A stretch of DNA of 64,000 bases from Casuarina equisetifolia (taxonomy: Eukaryota; Streptophyta; Magnoliopsida; Fagales; Casuarinaceae), in contig CM052357.1 in NCBI GenBank assembly GCA_028551475.1, forward strand, positions 620,001-684,000, written 5' to 3'. Under the pieces are notes generated by a model, which was not told where the DNA came from, made no database searches, and saw only the letters and a list, made by a program, of their open reading frames with translations. The position numbers and the translations under genes were made by a program. This document shows positions 58,549 to 64,000 of this stretch, in pieces; position 1 is the first letter of the stretch, and the number at the start of each line of letters is the position of its first letter.

Positions 58549-61500
58549 TCATATTGATGAAAATTGAAATATATAGGTACCTATAAAAAAGTTTTTGCTA
58601 CCCTCCACACCAAAGGCTGATGTAGTAGCAAAATCCCACGGCTTGCTCATTTCGATTTCAGTATATTGAAGCTCTTCACGACTTTGGTGGGTTTTAAGAC
58701 CTTCTCTTGATGTACGAATGCCTTCCAACTCCATTACGACTTCTTTCATCGATGGTCGCTTCTTCCCACTCAAGTTCAAGCACCTTTCTGCAAGATTTGC
58801 AATTGCAATTGTCTCTTCCTTCTTATCCTCTTTCAAAACTTGATTATCAAGGATATCAAATAACTTGTTCTCCTCAATTGATCGAATGAAATATGCGACT
58901 AAACCCTTTTCTGTTTCTGTCCTTGTTGAAGAGATTGCTTTCTCTCCTGTTAATAACTCTATAAGAACCACACCAAAACTATATACATCACTTTTTTCTG
59001 TAAATTGGCTTGACCGAAAGTACTCAGGGTCCAAGTATCCAAAAGTGCCTTGTACTAGTGTGGTTAAGTGAGTTTGACCAATATTTATTGATCTTGAAAT
59101 CCCAAAGTCAGCTATCTTAGCTCTATACTTATCATCCAAGAGTATGTTTGAAGACTTAATGTCTCGATGGTAAATAGGTGTGGAAGCTACTGAGTGTAAA
59201 TAATAAAGTGCTCCTGCTACTTCTATTGCAATCCGTAAACGCATATCCCATGTTAATAAGAAGTGTTCACTTTGATTACTAAGATGATGGGCAAGAGTTC
59301 CGTTGGGAACATATTCATAAACCAAAAGGGGAATTTCAGTTTCTAAGCAACATCCAATCAACTTCACCACATTCCTGTGGTTAATTTGTGAAAGAATAAC
59401 CACTTCATTAATGAATTCTTGGAGTTTTCCTTCACCAATTACCTTGGACTTTTTTATAGCTACAATTCTTCCATCTATCAACATGCCTTTGTAAACAGTG
59501 CCTTGCCCCCCTTGGCCAAGTATTCTATTCACATTAAAGTGATCTGTGGCCTTCTCCAAATCTTTCGAATTAAACAACTTGGTGCTCTCAACATTGGCTT
59601 CATTGGAAAATAATTGTTGTTGTAGCAATAAACCACCATTTTTCTTGAAGAACTTCTTCTTTTGGTTGATCCTTCTCTTTTTCTTCACTATTTTATAGGA
59701 TAACCAGCCACCAACAAGAAGAACTACTACCCCAACACTAGTGCTAAGACCTACATCATGTGCAATGACATGGTACAATATTATTAAATCTAATAAAGTA
59801 ATAATGGTTTTGATTGATTGATAGAATATTATAGCTAAAATAAGAATAATTTGTTGTGTGAATTTTGAAATAAAGACTATAATATCATATAAAACCATTA
59901 TCTATTCTAAATGAAATAGTATTATTTAACTTAACATTCTAATAGTCACATTAAAATAAATAGACACACTTCTTGGTTGCTAAGATGTCTAACAAACTAC
60001 CTTCTCTCAAGCAATACGTTAATATATATTTGTGGTTTCAACATTCCAAAGAAAATGGGCATGCTAAAACTGGACAATCTAATACTTGACTTCTCCAACA
60101 ATTAATATATTTTAATTTATACAATCTATGATACGTTGGTCTTATGATGAAAGAAAAATTAAGCATGTGTAATACATATGTGAAATGTAAATTGATATTT
60201 TAAAATTTCCCAAAAACTTATTAAAGATCAATTATGTAAAGCCCTTGCTAACAATAGAAAATTATTTTGTCCTCTAGATGTCTTTGACTAGTTGGACCCT
60301 AGGCAACCAAGGACCCAAAAAGTCACAAGTACGGAACACTAAAAGAGACGCCATGTCAAAGACTTTGTTGGCAACTTATTTTGTCAATTATTTGATTGAA
60401 GTACATTAGAGATGCCATGTGACTTATTTTATATATGTTATGACTTTCACTCTTTTGGGTTTGAAAAGGTGTTAAACATTATGGTTTCGTAAAAGATTTT
60501 TGATAATTACAAAAGTACTTGTTAACACTTAAAGAGTGTGCACTAACTTTTTCAACTATCCATTTCACGTTAATAGGATTCAAAAATAAAAAATAAAAGG
60601 GTGTGATTTCTTACTCTCTATTTTTTTTTTTTTTGCAAACAAGAATTTCTAACACCAAAAAATTAATAATTAAAAAAATTGTGCATGGGCCTCACGAAAA
60701 GATGAGCTAAATCATTTGAGTTCCTCAAAGGAAGCATAAGAATGGCATTAGATTTTCTAGCTTTGACTCTGTATGCTCTAGATGCAACACCTAAAATAGG
60801 CTTGGAAATTGAAAAGTGAAATTGCTAAAACTGTGAACGGTTAACATCTTTTACAGCATTACGATCTCAAAACCATAATGAAGAATAAAAAAGTGACCCT
60901 TTTCAATAACTAAACACAAGGTATTGTTGAATCATTTAAAAATTTTGGTTTAAATATAGATATTTTAACCTTTTCTCATTCAACACAACCTTCTCTTTTT
61001 GACATATCCGTTAACTACAATAAATTAGTGATAGTAACAAATGGCGGTAATAAATGATACTAGTAACTTCTACTTATGATTAACATTAACATCTTATTAC
61101 CCGAGATAAAATGGTAAACGGTGATATTTTCTTAGCAGATTTTAGTCATTCTCAATCCCCATTCAAAGACTCTAGTTCACTAAACCTTGTCTCAATGATT
61201 GATTGAAATTTTAATACTAAATATATAAATACAGTGAGAATTCTTTGATATATATTTATCTTAACTCTAAATCATCAAAAGGAAAAAAACTAGGAATACC
61301 TACTCTAGAAAGAGATACTGAAGAATTTGTTATACATTTCATTCAAGTTTGAAAGAATAGATGGCGTACCTACTTTGAGCGCAATACCCTTGTTTTCAGG
61401 AGGTATACCTATCCACTGGCAGCTGTAAGACCCAAAAGTGTTGTGACAGGAGGGCCATGCACGCTGTCCTCTATACACACAGGGTAAGTCGCTTAGGTCT

Positions 61501-62650
61501 CCGCATTCATCAATATCTAACATGAAATGACAAACCGGGTTAGTATGAGAAGTGAAATTAAATTTCATCGAGATAAATGGGAATTTGGACTGCAGTTTAT
61601 GTGATGCAAATGCACGCCAGAGTTCTATAAAATTGGCTAGCAATTTCAATATAGAAATATAATAGTGGCCTAACTATTGAACTTCCAAATTTGTATGGAT
61701 AGTACTCAATTATGGGATATAGTTCTGGTTTTGGTGTATTTCCAAACTTTCTTAACACAAAAGAGATAAAAGAATAAGAAAAATAAAGGACATACATACT
61801 CAGGAAGAAGTTTACCTTTACAGCCGTCAGAAAGGTATGGATTTCCCCGAAAGCCCGGTCGACAGGAACAAATAAAAGTTGAGTTCCTTTCTGTCCATGA
61901 TCGATTAGAACATTTATAGATAGATGATGGAACAAGTGGCACCGATGAATTTATTTGCAAGGATGAAAATGTTTTGCTATAACTTAAATTCAGAGGCCTA
62001 CTAATCCCCCATCCTAATTCCACAGGAACGTGGGACCATGAGTCAGATATGTTAACATGCTGTAACCATTCCTCTTCAACTAAAAATGCCCACTTGCATG
62101 ATGTCCTGGAACCTAACAAAAATATTGTAAATGTAATGACATCTAGGGGAACCGCTGCTTGGCAACAGTTAATGCCATCACAATTACTTCCGTTTATAAT
62201 TGTTTTTGTGGGACAAATGGACGTACACCCGGTAATAAATGATGAGTTATCTTGGGCCACCATACCAGCAATATTTTCGCAACCTTTTGCAACAAATTTG
62301 TTTCTGGACTTTGAGAAGAAAAACTTACTTGCCCCTAAGCTCACTTTCACATACCTTTCATTACCACTACAGTCCGAAATTGTGGGATAGTTGACCCGAA
62401 TGGTGCTATTCTCTACCCAGATATCTAAAACTTCTAAGTTAAGCTTTTCCAAGAAAGGCTTGGAAGGCTTCGAAGATTGGTTACAAAGAATGGAGAAGGA
62501 GCTGTCAAGGTAGCAACCATCTCCAATACCAAAAGGATAATGCATACGAACTTTACCACAACTTAATGGGCATGAAGTCTTAGGTGGTTGTGCAAATACG
62601 GTAATTGACCCCAAAAATAAAAAGAACAGAAAATGAATATGCACGGCCAT
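58549..62650 (-). CDS. WAKL: Wall-associated receptor kinase-like protein, intact
   Basis: Plasma-membrane receptor kinase of 727 residues. Exons 61816-62650, 61370-61516 and 58549-59750 join in phase with GT-AG introns. Residues 1-21 are a signal peptide ([15 protein letters not shown]). A GUB_WAK galacturonan-binding-like domain follows ([20 protein letters not shown] and further Cys pairs), then a Cys-rich segment ending [15 protein letters not shown], a Ca-binding EGF ([13 protein letters not shown], exon 2), a membrane span ([11 protein letters not shown]) and a kinase with [38 protein letters not shown] and [10 protein letters not shown], all catalytic residues present. HRD carries the Arg of RD kinases. 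Family members bind wall pectin and act in growth and defence. The start is the first ATG and gives the signal peptide. The last 15 residues may differ, because a gtacct donor-like site occurs near 58579. Confidence 0.9.
59751..61369 (-). other. Intron 2 of WAKL
   Basis: An AT-rich 1.6 kb intron between the EGF and kinase exons, partly alignable with the corresponding intron of the 15850-21364 copy. No other feature is seen. Confidence 0.7.
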
Positions 62651-63239
62651 GTCTCTCTGTTCGTAAGTTTCTTTGTTGTTACCTGTTCAGATTAAAAAAA
62701 CAGAAAAAAAATAGAAAAATATAAGTGCCTTTGAACTTTATTAGAAAAAAAAAAAAAAACAGAGAGAGAGAACAAATGATGTAAAAATGATCTGAATGAT
62801 GCTTCATGCAGAATGATTGGTTGGTATTATTGTAAAAAAGTTGAGTCTTTCAAACTATTTAACTTTTCAAACTTTAATCAATTTGCATTCTACATATGTG
62901 AAAGTACCATTTCATTGCCGACAATACAAAAATTCAAGCATGAAAAAGTTTTGCCTATGAAATACCATTCCATTGACTTGATTTGAATTTGAAAGAGGCA
63001 GCATCTCATGGATTTGGTGGTTGGTGGCCGGCGGTCTCTTTAGGATACGTAGGATACTTGTTTGATTTGGAATCCGAAAATCTTGTGTGGTTGATGTGGC
63101 AAGATTGTTTTGTTAACAGCCAGAACAACCAAGGGACAGGATTGATTTTCAAAGTTAGACTACTGCTCGACCTTTCGAACGAACTGATCATGATTTATTG
63201 TAGTATTGACATGATAAGCTCGTTCGCCCCTACTTAGTC
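62651..63239. other. WAKL upstream region
   Basis: Probable WAKL promoter side, with poly-A (62737-62760) and GA runs. A plus-strand open frame at 62983-63237 shows no family signature. No TATA box could be assigned with confidence. Confidence 0.35.
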
Positions 63240-63600
63240 TTATCTAGGAAGTGGAAAATACATTACCTTGTTCTTTACTACCTGATTATTGGATGCCTAT
63301 TCTGATACGGAGGGACCGGTACCCGCTCCCTCTCTTTAGAATTCCTGACGTTTTTCTTTGAGCTTATTTATATGGTAAGGTTTCCCTGCTCCCTCATCAT
63401 CGGCGGGGAATCGGGTACTGGCAATCCTAGAGGAGATTCAAGAGAAGTAGGAGAGGAGAGGGTAGGGGTGGGCATTCGACTATTCCCCTATTGGCTTGGG
63501 CTGACCGCAAAGGCATAAGCACTACCGGCGGCAGAGATAGAGGCGTAGGTAGAAGTTTATCTATGTGATATGGATACGAATCAAGTAGTAGATATCACAA
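63240..63600. other. Candidate organelle-derived (mitochondrial-like) insert
   Basis: This stretch is clearly richer in G and C than its surroundings and has a different texture (ggaccggtacccgctccctc, cggcggggaatcgggtactg, gcactaccggcggcagagat). It lacks the poly-A/T runs of nearby sequence and resembles plant mitochondrial non-coding DNA. This is judged by composition only. Confidence 0.25.
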
Positions 63601-63800
63601 ACAATAATAACAATGATCGATGAAGATAGAAACCAAAACAAAAGTAAAAATATGTAAGTTGAGAGGGTTACCAAGCCTGCGGTCTTCGAAACTCTTCAAC
63701 CTCTCACACCCTGGCAATCGGAAGTGCTGTGTTTCTTACTTAGCAAGAGCTGCACTTCGGACCTCTGATTTCAGTCGGACAGCGGTCTTGTTCACGTGGT

Positions 63801-63967
63801 TTGTTTTTGGTTTGGCAAATAGAATTTTTCAACCTCTCACTTATTGCATGAATCTGAAAACCAACATGTAGGTGCCCACCATGTTTGTTTTTGGTTTGGC
63901 AAATAGAATTTTTTAGTCTTTCAACTTGGGCATCCACGTGCTATGCAGTTTTAGTCTTTCAACTTAA
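63801..63967. repeat. Short direct repeats at right edge
   Basis: ttgtttttggtttggcaaat followed by agaattttt occurs at 63801-63829 and 63885-63913 (offset 84). A ttttagtctttcaactt segment occurs at about 63912 and 63950. It looks like a partial tandem duplication. Confidence 0.75.
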
Positions 63968-64000
63968 GACTCAGGTCAGCAACTTTCACCAACTTTCGGA

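Noticed and set aside
59751-59898. Extension of the WAKL kinase frame beyond 59750
   Set aside because: It reads into the intron. The acceptor at 59751-59752 and the phase shared with the other WAKL copy place the exon boundary at 59750.

Overview
This window is nuclear DNA from a flowering plant, most likely a eudicot. It is AT-rich, its genes are split by GT-AG introns, and it carries plant-specific families: a vacuolar sorting receptor, wall-associated kinase-like receptors, pentatricopeptide-repeat (PPR) proteins, an NB-LRR remnant, an ABCC transporter remnant and a Copia LTR retrotransposon. I see no prokaryotic features. The species cannot be fixed from the sequence alone.

Four loci look intact: a 12-exon vacuolar sorting receptor gene (VSR, + strand, 4177-9755), two nearly identical intronless PPR genes (+ strand, 11844-12614 and 26974-27744) and a three-exon wall-associated kinase-like receptor (WAKL, - strand, 58549-62650). 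Nearly everything else recognisable is a broken copy or fragment. From left to right: a possible terminal exon (517-698); VSR; PPR copy A; an antisense NB-LRR pseudogene (13226-15010); a WAKL pseudogene killed by two nonsense codons (15850-21364); a short WAKL 5' fragment (23045-23480); PPR copy B inside a duplicated block of about 3.3 kb flanked by inverted repeats and a chloroplast rbcL scrap; PPR copy C fused directly to a second, dead VSR (29058-44217). That VSR is split by a very young Copia element (33871-41710, target duplication GTTTG, LTRs differing by one base as read). Then come a third WAKL fragment (46425-47110), EMB1025-like PPR debris (50341-50840), and a patchwork of ABCC transporter, VSR exons 5-6 and antisense ALF4/glomulin-like fragments (52429-55909). 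The intact WAKL is last.

The window is best read as a rapidly duplicating gene cluster. The ancestral unit VSR-PPR-NLR (with the NLR in reverse orientation) was copied and rearranged several times, and a same-strand WAKL array of four members is interleaved with it. The genes do not form a pathway. The biology suggested by the intact ones is sorting of vacuolar cargo (VSR), organelle RNA processing (PPR) and cell-wall sensing (WAKL). I found no clearly new functional system. The most unusual content is structural: chimeric junctions, a fresh nested retrotransposon whose gag and pol lie in different frames, an organelle DNA scrap at a duplication breakpoint, and a receptor kinase lost through two substitutions and no frameshift.
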